NCBI GenBank assembly: GCA_934481355.1
Contig: CAKSPH010000039.1
Span: 1-20,471 of the forward strand
DNA: 20,471 bases
From: an uncultured Oscillospiraceae bacterium
GTDB lineage: Bacteria; Bacillota; Clostridia; Oscillospirales; Ruminococcaceae
Direction of reading: 5' to 3'
Below, piece after piece: positions 1 through 6,021 of this stretch (the stretch's first letter is position 1; each line of letters opens with the position of its first letter). The notes below the pieces were generated by a model, which saw nothing but the letters and a program-made list of their open reading frames with translations, did not search any database and was not told the origin of the DNA. Position numbers and translations under genes: made by a program.

Positions 1-76
1 TGGTGGAAGTTATAGGGCTCGAACCTATGACCCTCTGCTTGTAAGGCAGATGCTCTCCCAGCTGAGCTAAACTTCC
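1..76 (-). tRNA. tRNA-Val (anticodon UAC)
   Basis: The minus strand folds into a complete 76-nt cloverleaf. The 7-bp acceptor stem is GGAAGTT/AACTTCC, the D arm is GCTC/GAGC, the anticodon stem is TCTGC/GCAGA with loop CTTACAA (anticodon TAC, reading GUA), and the T arm is ATAGG/CCTAT with loop TTCGAGC. The discriminator base is A and CCA is encoded in the DNA at positions 1-3. The gene ends exactly at the window edge, so a tRNA cluster may continue outside. Confidence 0.96.
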
Positions 77-147
77 ACATTCAGAAATCGCTTTCGAAGT
101 TCGTATCTTTCGTTTCGTTTTCGTATCTCTCGTCAAGCGACTTCTAT

Positions 148-176
148 ATTATACACTCTCAAAGACGATTTGTCAA
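148..176 (-). promoter_or_regulatory. Sigma-A promoter of the tRNA-Val gene
   Basis: On the minus strand, TTGACA (171-176) and TATAAT (148-153) are both perfect consensus boxes separated by exactly 17 bp. The start of transcription would be near 141, giving a leader of about 65 nt before the mature tRNA. The -35 box lies just downstream of the hslO stop codon in AT-rich DNA, and I see no GC-rich terminator for hslO in the gap 78-195. Confidence 0.88.
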
Positions 177-195
177 GCGTTTTTTTAAAATATTT

Positions 196-1077
196 TTAAT
201 TTTTTTGTTCTTTGAGCAACTTGACTATTTCATCTGTTGAAAACTCATACTTCTTATTGCAAAAGTGACAACAAACCTCGGTGGTTTTGCCCTCATCGAC
301 AAGTTTCTGGAGCTCTTTCTTGCCCAGACTGAGCAGAATCCTCTCGGTTCTTTCTCTTGAACAGTCGCAATAATACACTGCGTCCCACTGATCAAGTATC
401 TCCCCGCCAAGACCTTCAAGCGCGTTTACCGCTAGTTCATCCGGTCTGAGTCCCTTGTCAAGCAGACCGGTTATGGATTCCATCTTGCTGAGATTATCCT
501 CTATGACCTTAACCGCGCTGTCCTGAACCGGCGGAACGAGCTGGAGCATATATCCCCCTGCCGCCTTGATGGCAGCGTTGTCGTTGAACACTATGCCAAG
601 CGCGCAGACAGTCGGTATCTGCTCGCTTATAGAGTAATACGCCGTGATATCCTCCGCGATATTGCCGGAAACAAGCGGGATCTGCCCCACATAGGGTTCT
701 TTCAGTCCCATATCCTTTACAACGGTAAGGGAACCGTCCGTGCCGACGCAGCCAGGGACGTCAAGTCCTCCGTCCGCGCGCAGCGGAACCTGCGCCTGAG
801 CATTGCCCGCACAGCACTTCACGTTGCCGCGGTAGTCCGCAACGACGGTAAGAGTACCGCAGGGACCGCCGCCGTTGACGCGCAGGGTCATGGTATCCCC
901 CTCGTTTTTCAGAAGAGCCCCCATGATAGCTCCCGCAGTGCACATTCTCCCAAGAGCCGCAGTGACCACCGGCGTGGATTGATGCAGCCGTTCTATCTCC
1001 CTTACAATATCAGTAGAGTCTATTGCCGAACACAATACGCTCCCGTCCTCTGAGAGCGCCCTGACTATTCTTCCCAT
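196..1077 (-). CDS. hslO: Redox-regulated molecular chaperone Hsp33
   Basis: Hsp33 is a cytoplasmic holdase chaperone that is switched on by oxidation of a zinc-bound cysteine switch. The 293-residue product has the normal family length. The C-terminal zinc motif is present as CxC (C237, C239) and CxxC (C270, C273, in VCCHFC); the N-terminal domain shows the family segments around TAALGRMCTAGAIMGALLK and the Gly-rich VNGGGPCG. ATG at 1075-1077 is preceded by a GGAG Shine-Dalgarno. It follows the methyltransferase gene by 40 bp and is probably the last gene of the yerC unit, although a promoter-like sequence lies in that 40-bp gap. Identification rests on whole-length family resemblance and the four switch cysteines. 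Confidence 0.95.
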   Translation of the reverse strand: MGRIVRALSEDGSVLCSAIDSTDIVREIERLHQSTPVVTAALGRMCTAGAIMGALLKNEGDTMTLRVNGGGPCGTLTVVADYRGNVKCCAGNAQAQVPLRADGGLDVPGCVGTDGSLTVVKDMGLKEPYVGQIPLVSGNIAEDITAYYSISEQIPTVCALGIVFNDNAAIKAAGGYMLQLVPPVQDSAVKVIEDNLSKMESITGLLDKGLRPDELAVNALEGLGGEILDQWDAVYYCDCSRERTERILLSLGKKELQKLVDEGKTTEVCCHFCNKKYEFSTDEIVKLLKEQKN

Positions 1078-1088
1078 GTTACATCTCC

Positions 1089-1117
1089 ATTATATTCTTT
1101 ATACAGAATTGTGTGAA
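1089..1117 (-). promoter_or_regulatory. Possible promoter immediately before hslO
   Basis: TTCACA (1112-1117) and a perfect TATAAT (1089-1094) on the minus strand are 17 bp apart. If used, transcription would begin about 5 nt before the hslO ATG, so the message would be nearly leaderless and would lose its GGAG ribosome binding site. This could be a chance AT-rich match or a second, differently translated transcript. Confidence 0.35.
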
Positions 1118-1855
1118 TTATTTTTTTCGTGCGCAGAACATCAGCTTGTCGCTGTCCTCCGCGGGTTCTTTGTCGGTGAGGTATTCCCGCACCTCCAGCA
1201 GCTCAAAGCCCGCCTTTTCAAGCATTGAAGTAAATTCCTGCCGGCTTACGGCAATTTCACGGAAGCTCTCCTCCATGCGCTCGTACCTACCATCCTCCGC
1301 CTCTGCGAAGATGTTAAGCGAGATATCCACGCCGTTGTCCTCCGGGCAGAATTCATTCTGCCACACGCAGTAAACATCGTCAAGGTCGTACACGAACACA
1401 TTGTCTGCGAGAATTTTTTCGTGCTTGAATATAGTATTCACATCGAACAGGAACAGCCCGCCCCTTCTGAGATTCAGCGCCGCCGCCCTGAAGCACTTCT
1501 GTATTTCTGCGGGGGATTCAAGATGATTTACGCTGTCGAGTGTGGAAACTATTATATCCGCTTCGCCGTAGAGGTCAAGCTCCGTCATGCCCTGACAGAT
1601 ATACTGAACGCCGTCATGCGGCTTGTTCATGGCGGCGGAGAGCATATCCGGGGACGCGTCCGCGCCGATGACATCGAACCCGAACCCCGCCAGCCTTGCG
1701 GTGAGATTCCCGGTGCCGCAGCCGATATCCGCAAGGAAACTCCCTCCGGTGCCGAACTTTTCTATCTTAGCGCGGTAGTACCCGGCTATCTCGTCATACG
1801 GAACATTCTCGGTGAGCTTATCATAGACCTGTGCAAACAGTCCGTAGCCCGCCAT
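1118..1855 (-). CDS. Class I SAM-dependent methyltransferase
   Basis: The 245-residue product carries the Rossmann-fold SAM-binding motif I, LADIGCGTGNL (residues 41-51), an acidic residue at the end of strand beta-2 (VIGADASPDML, 62-72) and a motif-II-like IIVSTLDSVNHL. The methyl acceptor cannot be told from sequence; small-molecule and RNA methyltransferases share this fold. The start codon overlaps the yerC stop by one base (TAATG), so translation is probably coupled to yerC, and an AGAGGA-type ribosome binding site lies in the end of yerC. This pairing with a YerC-like gene is a hint, not proof, of related function. No truncation or odd composition is seen. Confidence 0.88.
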   Translation of the reverse strand: MAGYGLFAQVYDKLTENVPYDEIAGYYRAKIEKFGTGGSFLADIGCGTGNLTARLAGFGFDVIGADASPDMLSAAMNKPHDGVQYICQGMTELDLYGEADIIVSTLDSVNHLESPAEIQKCFRAAALNLRRGGLFLFDVNTIFKHEKILADNVFVYDLDDVYCVWQNEFCPEDNGVDISLNIFAEAEDGRYERMEESFREIAVSRQEFTSMLEKAGFELLEVREYLTDKEPAEDSDKLMFCARKK

Positions 1856-2145
1856 TACATTTCCTCTTCCTTCATGCGGTCAAAGACTATCTGATAGCCT
1901 CCCGCCGCCTGGTAGTTCAGTGTCTTGTTGACTCTGGAAATTGTAGCGGTGCTGGCGCCTGTTTTCTTTACTATATCATTGTATACGCAGTTATCGGTGA
2001 GAAGCCTTGCCACATGAAGCCTCTGTGAAATAGCCTTCAGCTCCTGCGGAGTGCAGAGATCCTCGAAAAAAGCGTAGCATTCCTCAACGGTTTTCAGTGA
2101 AAGGACTGCCTTGAAGAGATAGTCCATGTTTTCATCTTTCTTCAT
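1855..2145 (-). CDS. yerC: YerC/YecD-type TrpR-family DNA-binding protein
   Basis: This 96-residue protein belongs to the small Firmicute TrpR-related family (YerC/YecD). Residues 20-50 (EECYAFFEDLCTPQELKAIS followed by a helical segment) and the helix-turn-helix at 57-76 (DIVKKTGASTATISRVNKTL) are the family hallmarks. It is expected to be a cytoplasmic dimeric DNA-binding protein; a tryptophan corepressor role should not be assumed. ATG at 2143-2145 has a GGAGGA Shine-Dalgarno 7 bases upstream. It leads a unit with the methyltransferase and probably hslO. Its predicted promoter is about 350 bp away because a 230-bp inverted-repeat element sits in the leader, and two perfect palindromes flank that element; one covers the -35 box, so autoregulation is plausible. 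Confidence 0.9.
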   Translation of the reverse strand: MKKDENMDYLFKAVLSLKTVEECYAFFEDLCTPQELKAISQRLHVARLLTDNCVYNDIVKKTGASTATISRVNKTLNYQAAGGYQIVFDRMKEEEM

Positions 2146-2161
2146 ATTGTTCCTCCATTAC

Positions 2162-2178
2162 TGCACGGAATCCGTGCA
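2162..2178. promoter_or_regulatory. Perfect 17-bp palindrome in the yerC leader
   Basis: TGCACGGA-A-TCCGTGCA is a perfect dyad with 8-bp arms and a one-base centre, 17 bp upstream of the yerC start codon and just outside the element at 2194. It could be a DNA operator, or an RNA structure near the ribosome binding site. The loop is too short for a tight RNA hairpin without opening inner pairs, which slightly favours an operator. Confidence 0.5.
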
Positions 2179-2193
2179 TTTTGTTTTGAATAT

Positions 2194-2423
2194 GGGAACC
2201 TCTAAAAACCGGTGCGAAAATCAAAAATGGGCAGGGTGTGCCAGATTCTAGGAAAGCCGACGAAGTAAGGCTGTATGCCTTGCGAGGAGGTGCAACACGA
2301 TGTTGCATAGCGAAATAACCGAGTGACGGCATGGACGCCGTCACATCAGAAATTTCGCTCGTTGACAGACGAAGATGGCGCGCACTGCACATTTTCGCTC
2401 ACATGAGGTTTTTAGAGGTGACC
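2194..2423. mobile_element. MITE-like element, subfamily A, copy 1 (230 bp)
   Basis: The ends are GGGAACCTCTAAAAACC and its counterpart GGTTTTTAGAGGTGACC, flanked by a 4-bp duplication ATAT (2190-2193 and 2424-2427). It has no credible coding sequence. It shares with the copy at 5066-5224 the ends and a 38-bp core (2253-2290, one mismatch) containing the small hairpin AAGGC-TGTAT-GCCTT. About 70 extra bases relative to that copy hold more hairpins: TGCAAC/GTTGCA (2291-2307), GTGACGGC/GCCGTCAC (2323-2344) and an enclosing GCGAAAT/ATTTCGC (2310-2358). It lies in the predicted 5' leader of yerC. The two tips differ (GGGAACC against GGTGACC), suggesting an older or decayed copy. Confidence 0.85.
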
Positions 2424-2440
2424 ATATGGTATATGATGCT

Positions 2441-2470
2441 ATATGCGGAGCCTGCAGGGGTCAGGCATAT
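2441..2470 (-). other. Hairpin near the 5' end of the yerC leader
   Basis: GCCTG (2450-2454) can pair with CAGGC (2462-2466) and, beyond an internal bulge, ATAT (2441-2444) with ATAT (2467-2470). It lies about 25-50 nt downstream of the predicted transcription start. No poly-U tract or known riboswitch core is evident, so its role is open. Confidence 0.3.
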
Positions 2471-2500
2471 GCACAGGGCAATATATATCGCTCTGCGTTT

Positions 2501-2529
2501 ATTTTATCATATTGAAGCACAAAAGTCAA
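2501..2529 (-). promoter_or_regulatory. Sigma-A promoter of the yerC unit with palindrome on the -35 box
   Basis: On the minus strand TTGACT (2524-2529) and TAAAAT (2501-2506) are 17 bp apart. The -35 box lies inside a perfect palindrome AAAAGTC-AA-GACTTTT (2521-2536). Further upstream the motif GTCAAA recurs in the same orientation (near 2549-2554 and 2562-2567), so the region could be a multi-site operator. The yerC product itself is the obvious candidate ligand, by inference only. Confidence 0.72.
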
Positions 2530-2590
2530 GACTTTTGACCTTTAAAGTGTCAAATGGAAGGTCAAATGCAAAAAAACACGAAAAGCAAAA

Positions 2591-2612
2591 CAGACCGGGC
2601 GAACCCGGTCTG
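2591..2612 (-). terminator. Intrinsic terminator of the chemoreceptor gene
   Basis: Read on the minus strand, CAGACCGGG-TTCG-CCCGGTCTG forms a perfect 9-bp GC-rich stem with a stable UUCG tetraloop, followed by TTTTGCTTTT. It is separated from the chemoreceptor stop codon by the 162-bp element at 2625-2786, so the element is expected to be copied into the mRNA 3' end. Confidence 0.88.
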
Positions 2613-2624
2613 TAAAGCACATAA

Positions 2625-2786
2625 GGTCACCTCTAAAAACCTCCTTCACGGCAGATTTCTATGACTTATATCATCTGCTTCGTTGTCAAACCTTGAAATA
2701 CATACAGTATTACTGCGGTTTGACGCCTAGCATCTGATATAAGTCATGTACGAAATCTGCTCGTGTCCCGGTTTTTAGAGGTGACC
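2625..2786. mobile_element. MITE-like element, subfamily B, copy 1 (162 bp)
   Basis: Perfect 17-bp terminal inverted repeats GGTCACCTCTAAAAACC are flanked by the duplication ATAA (2621-2624 and 2787-2790). The interior is a long imperfect inverted repeat (for example GCAGATTT, GACTTATATCA and TCAAACC on the left each have a reverse-complement partner on the right), so one strand can fold almost end to end. No protein is encoded. It is inserted between the chemoreceptor stop codon and its terminator. It is the inverted twin of the element at 16939-17100. Confidence 0.92.
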
Positions 2787-2795
2787 ATAATAATA

Positions 2796-4805
2796 TCAGA
2801 GCCCGATCTTAGCCGTATCAGAATCTCTAAGAGTAAACCGTCCGACAAGTTCCTTGAGCGTAGCCGCCTGAGCGGAAAGCTCCTCGGAAGCTGCCGCAGA
2901 CTGCTCTGCCGTCGCGGAGTTTGTCTGTACAACGTTGGATATCTGATCTATGCCGACGGAGATCTGCTTTATGGAATCCGCAGCCTCCTTGGTAGATTCT
3001 GAAATCTTGCGGTTCAGCTCGGTAGCCCCCTCCGCAGAGGCAACAACCGTATTCATCATCTCTGCGACCTCGCTTACAAGGCCGTTGCCGTTCTCAATAG
3101 CAGTAACCGTGCCCTCGATCATAGTAGTGGTATTCTGCGCTGCCTCAGCGGATTTAGCGGCAAGGTTGCGCACCTCGTCCGCAACTACCGCGAATCCCTT
3201 GCCTGCCTCGCCGGCGCGCGCAGCCTCGATGGCGGCGTTGAGAGCCAGAATGTTGGTCTGGAATGCGATATCTTCGATTGTCTTGATGATATTCTTCGTT
3301 TCATCGGAGGAGGTGCTTATCTCGTTCATAGCCGCGATAAGGCTCTCCATCTTGTCGGAAGCCTCCCTGATCTTTTCGCCTGCCTCGTTTGTGGAAGCGC
3401 TCGCCTGCTCTGCGTCTGCTGAGTTCTGGTGTATCATGTCGGAAACCACGCTGATGGTCGCCGCCAGCTCCTCAACGGAGGAAGCCTGCTCGGTAGCGCC
3501 CTGCGACAGAGCCTGCGCACCTGCGGAGACCTGATCAGAACCAGCCGCAACCTGGTCGGCAGACGTGTTGATCTCAGCCATCGTCTTGCTGAGCCTGTGG
3601 TTGATATCACGCATGTAGTTCACCAGTTTTTTGAAGTCGCCGAGGTAATACTGCTGAGCCTGAGTGGTATGTACGTTGAGGTCGCCATTGGCCATAGCTT
3701 CAAGTATACGTCCGATGTCGCCGATTATATTGTTGATATCCTCGACAACGAACTTCGTTGCGTCACAAAGTCTGCCGGTCTCGTCCTTGGACTTAATGTC
3801 GGGAACAGGGCTGGTAAGGTCACCCTCGGCAAGCTTTTCGATACGTTCTGTGCAGGCGCGCAGAGAGCTGCCGATGCTGTTGCCGAGCCTGATGGAGATA
3901 AACACAGACACGATGCAGGCAACAATAAGCAGAATTATTGTAAACAGGATAGCACGGTAGGTGCCGGAAAGGAAGTCGCTTTTCGGGGCATAAACCGCCA
4001 GCGACCAGCCGTCCGAGTTGGGAACGGGCGCATAAGCAATGAACTTGCTCTCTCCGTTGAGGGTATATTCATCGAAACCGTTTTCACCGTTTCTCATCTT
4101 CTGGTGGCACTGGGCAAGGGTCTGATATCCGACCTGTCCGGAGGTATCGGCAGCGGCAAGCTCCTCGATGTTCTCTCCGTTCTTGACGAGTTCGCTGTCC
4201 GGGTCGGCAATGGTGTTGCCGTTCTTGTCAATGATGTAAGCGGAGCAGTTGTCGCTTACGTTTATGCTTCTTACGATATCGTTCAGAAATTCGGGATTAG
4301 GCACTGTTACAACACAGCCGGTGACTGTGCCGCCGACCTTTCCGTCCTTCCAGATAGGAGCAGCGATGATAAGAGTCAACTCACCGGTCAGGCGGGACAC
4401 GGTGGGTTCGGTAATGGACACCTTTCCAGCCATTGCGTCCTTGAAATACTCCCTGTCCGAGTAATTGTTGCCGTCGAAAGCGTTGCCGTCGGTGTCGATT
4501 ACGGTGCAGTTCTGAAGATCATGCTGCTGCATGGATTCGGACAGTATATCCTTCAGCTGCTGTTCGGATACATTCGAGTCAGAGAACATCGGCGAAGCTC
4601 CCATCTCACTGACGATGTTTGAATACGCCTCTATCTCCCAGTAGGTGCGGTCTGCGGCTATTGAAGACGCAGCAGTCATGTTGTCGCTTACAATGCTTAC
4701 TGTACTGGTCAGCGTCATCACGCAGGCAAATGTGCCAAGCACCAGCATTGAAATGCCCACCATAAGTATGCAGCACAGCAATATTTTTTTCCCAATAGAT
4801 TTCAT
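2796..4805 (-). CDS. Methyl-accepting chemotaxis protein (dCache-HAMP-MA)
   Basis: This is a 669-residue transmembrane chemoreceptor. A first membrane helix (about 7-30) and a second (about 285-306) bracket an extracellular sensor of about 250 residues with dCache character ([19 protein letters not shown] near 116-134 and a second module ending at [20 protein letters not shown]). A HAMP domain follows (about 307-360), then the coiled-coil signalling domain with the canonical hairpin tip [20 protein letters not shown] (510-529) and [15 protein letters not shown] (535-549). The C-terminus (DTAKIGL) lacks a CheR/CheB docking pentapeptide. The ligand is unknown; dCache sensors bind amino acids, amines, organic acids and others. 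ATG has a GGAGG Shine-Dalgarno. No other chemotaxis gene is nearby and the promoter is sigma-A type, so this is a stand-alone receptor gene. Confidence 0.95.
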   Translation of the reverse strand: MKSIGKKILLCCILMVGISMLVLGTFACVMTLTSTVSIVSDNMTAASSIAADRTYWEIEAYSNIVSEMGASPMFSDSNVSEQQLKDILSESMQQHDLQNCTVIDTDGNAFDGNNYSDREYFKDAMAGKVSITEPTVSRLTGELTLIIAAPIWKDGKVGGTVTGCVVTVPNPEFLNDIVRSINVSDNCSAYIIDKNGNTIADPDSELVKNGENIEELAAADTSGQVGYQTLAQCHQKMRNGENGFDEYTLNGESKFIAYAPVPNSDGWSLAVYAPKSDFLSGTYRAILFTIILLIVACIVSVFISIRLGNSIGSSLRACTERIEKLAEGDLTSPVPDIKSKDETGRLCDATKFVVEDINNIIGDIGRILEAMANGDLNVHTTQAQQYYLGDFKKLVNYMRDINHRLSKTMAEINTSADQVAAGSDQVSAGAQALSQGATEQASSVEELAATISVVSDMIHQNSADAEQASASTNEAGEKIREASDKMESLIAAMNEISTSSDETKNIIKTIEDIAFQTNILALNAAIEAARAGEAGKGFAVVADEVRNLAAKSAEAAQNTTTMIEGTVTAIENGNGLVSEVAEMMNTVVASAEGATELNRKISESTKEAADSIKQISVGIDQISNVVQTNSATAEQSAAASEELSAQAATLKELVGRFTLRDSDTAKIGL

Positions 4806-4879
4806 ACACTATCCTCCATGAAAAATTGCTTTTTCGAGTAATTACGACAAATTGTCTGCATTATGACTAAAAAACGCTG

Positions 4880-4895
4880 ATAGTGCAGGCACTAT
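4880..4895. promoter_or_regulatory. Palindrome in the chemoreceptor leader
   Basis: ATAGTGC-AG-GCACTAT is a perfect dyad with 7-bp arms about 15-30 bp downstream of the predicted transcription start, a position from which a bound protein could block the polymerase. An mRNA hairpin is the alternative, though the 2-nt loop is strained. Confidence 0.4.
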
Positions 4896-4915
4896 TCTGC
4901 AATTCTCTTTATAGC

Positions 4916-4944
4916 ATTATAGCACAAATTAGCAAATAAATCAA
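4916..4944 (-). promoter_or_regulatory. Sigma-A promoter of the chemoreceptor gene
   Basis: TTGATT (4939-4944) and a perfect TATAAT (4916-4921) on the minus strand are 17 bp apart, giving a leader of about 100 nt. No sigma-D/sigma-28-type promoter was recognised here. The remaining gap to 5065 is AT-rich, with nothing else that I can assign. Confidence 0.82.
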
Positions 4945-5065
4945 GCAGAGTTTATGCAGATATGGTAAAAACTCTTTGTATTTTTTTACAAATATTAATT
5001 CATTTTTTTGTTAATGTGGTTGAAACCTACAACAGGGAACAGCAAGCGTGATTTTTTCTACTTAT

Positions 5066-5224
5066 GGTCACCTCTAAAAACCGGTTTGAAAAGTGAAAAT
5101 GGGTAGAGTGCGCCGAATGCGATGAAAGCCGACGAAGTAAGGCTGTATGCCTTACGAGGAGGTTTGAAGAAGCAGTCGGTGTGCTATACACATTTTCACT
5201 CAAACAAGGTTTTTAGAGGTGACC
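5066..5224. mobile_element. MITE-like element, subfamily A, copy 2 (159 bp)
   Basis: Perfect 17-bp terminal repeats (GGTCACCTCTAAAAACC and its complement) are flanked by the duplication TTAT (5062-5065 and 5225-5228). The interior shares a 38-bp core (5125-5162) with the copy at 2194-2423, in the same orientation. The arms GTGAAAATG and CATTTTCAC and the TTTGA/TCAAA segments pair, so it can also fold into a hairpin. It lies between the divergent chemoreceptor and tetR promoters, outside both transcripts, ending 22 bp before the tetR -35 box. Confidence 0.9.
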
Positions 5225-5246
5225 TTATAAAACTCTGTTTCAGAGC

Positions 5247-5275
5247 TTGTTTTTTCCTCCGCAAGCTGGTATAAT
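5247..5275 (+). promoter_or_regulatory. Sigma-A promoter of the TetR-family gene
   Basis: TTGTTT (5247-5252) and TATAAT (5270-5275) are 17 bp apart. An inverted repeat AGCTTG (5244-5249) and CAAGCT (5262-5267) spans the -35 box and spacer, a usual place for a TetR-type autoregulatory operator. CTCTG/CAGAG (about 5233-5245) is a second small dyad. Confidence 0.78.
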
Positions 5276-5296
5276 AAATCTAACGGAGGTGTTCAG

Positions 5297-5854
5297 ATGT
5301 CACAGGTAACAAAACGCGCGCTGGAAGCTTCGCTGAAAAACCTTCTCCTGAAGAAGCCGCTCAGCAAGATAACGATAAGCGACATAACCGAGGACTGCGG
5401 AATAAACCGCATGACATTCTACTACCACTTCAGGGACATATACGACCTTGTGGAGTGGTCCTGCCTTGAGGACGCGAAAAAAGCGCTGGAGGGCAAAAAG
5501 ACCTACGATACATGGCAGCAGGGATTCTATCAGATATTCGAGGCGGTGCTGGAGAACAAGCCGTTCATAATCAACGTGTACCGTTCCGTAAGCCGCGAAC
5601 ACGTGGAGAATTACCTCTTCCGGCTGACCTACGACCTGCTGATAGGCGTTGTGAACGAACGCTCGCAGGGCATGAACGTGCGCGAGGACGACAAGGAGTT
5701 CATCGCCGGATTCTATAAGTATGCATTCGTGGGAGTCATGCTCGACTGGGTGAAGAACGACATGAAGGAGGATCCCAGGCAGATAATCGACCGCCTGTCC
5801 ACCCTGATGAGCGGAAACGTCTCCGCCGCGCTGGAGCGCTTCAGCATATCGTAA
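5297..5854 (+). CDS. TetR/AcrR-family transcriptional regulator
   Basis: The 185-residue protein has an N-terminal TetR helix-turn-helix (residues about 24-53: KITISDITEDCGINRMTFYYHFRDIYDL), followed by an all-helical C-terminal ligand/dimer domain resembling the DhaS-like branch (LLIGVV..., FYKYAFVGVMLDWVKNDMKEDP near the end). It has a GGAGGT ribosome binding site and its own promoter, with a possible operator. The next gene downstream is oleate hydratase, 167 bp away and behind a terminator-like hairpin. By inference the regulator may respond to an unsaturated fatty acid or acyl-CoA and control that gene. Members of this branch include activators as well as repressors, and the ohyA promoter has a poor -35 box, which would suit activation. 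Confidence 0.9.
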   Translation: MSQVTKRALEASLKNLLLKKPLSKITISDITEDCGINRMTFYYHFRDIYDLVEWSCLEDAKKALEGKKTYDTWQQGFYQIFEAVLENKPFIINVYRSVSREHVENYLFRLTYDLLIGVVNERSQGMNVREDDKEFIAGFYKYAFVGVMLDWVKNDMKEDPRQIIDRLSTLMSGNVSAALERFSIS

Positions 5855-5895
5855 TTTATCATTCCGCCCATTCTGATAAAAAATCATACAGCTCT

Positions 5896-5926
5896 GCCGC
5901 CGTGATGAAAAATTAAACACGGCGGC
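5896..5926 (+). terminator. Hairpin terminator after the TetR gene
   Basis: GCCGCCGTG (5896-5904) pairs perfectly with CACGGCGGC (5918-5926) around a 13-nt AT-rich loop. The following GATTCTGTTTATTG is only moderately U-rich, so termination may be incomplete and some ohyA message could come from the tetR promoter. Confidence 0.62.
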
Positions 5927-5965
5927 GATTCTGTTTATTGTATATTTTCCTCCCCTGAGTTAAAA

Positions 5966-5971
5966 TATAAT
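5966..5971 (+). promoter_or_regulatory. Candidate -10 box of the oleate hydratase promoter
   Basis: A perfect TATAAT lies about 50 bp upstream of the ATG. No good -35 hexamer is found at 16-18 bp; the nearest TTGTAT (5938-5943) is 22 bp away. This pattern is seen at activator-dependent promoters, but the box could also be chance in AT-rich DNA. Confidence 0.42.
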
Positions 5972-6021
5972 CACAGCAGGAAATCACCCGAAAGGGCGCA
6001 TTCTTTAAGGAGGAAAAATAT

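Noticed and set aside
2132..2615. Short open frames within and around the element at 2194-2423
   Set aside because: They run across the element ends, are not kept in the second A copy and have no ribosome binding site; the element is non-coding.
3429..4622. Long open frame (397 codons) on the strand opposite the chemoreceptor gene
   Set aside because: It is fully antisense to a clear chemoreceptor with conserved motifs, has no ribosome binding site and its translation resembles no family; it follows from codon bias of the real gene.
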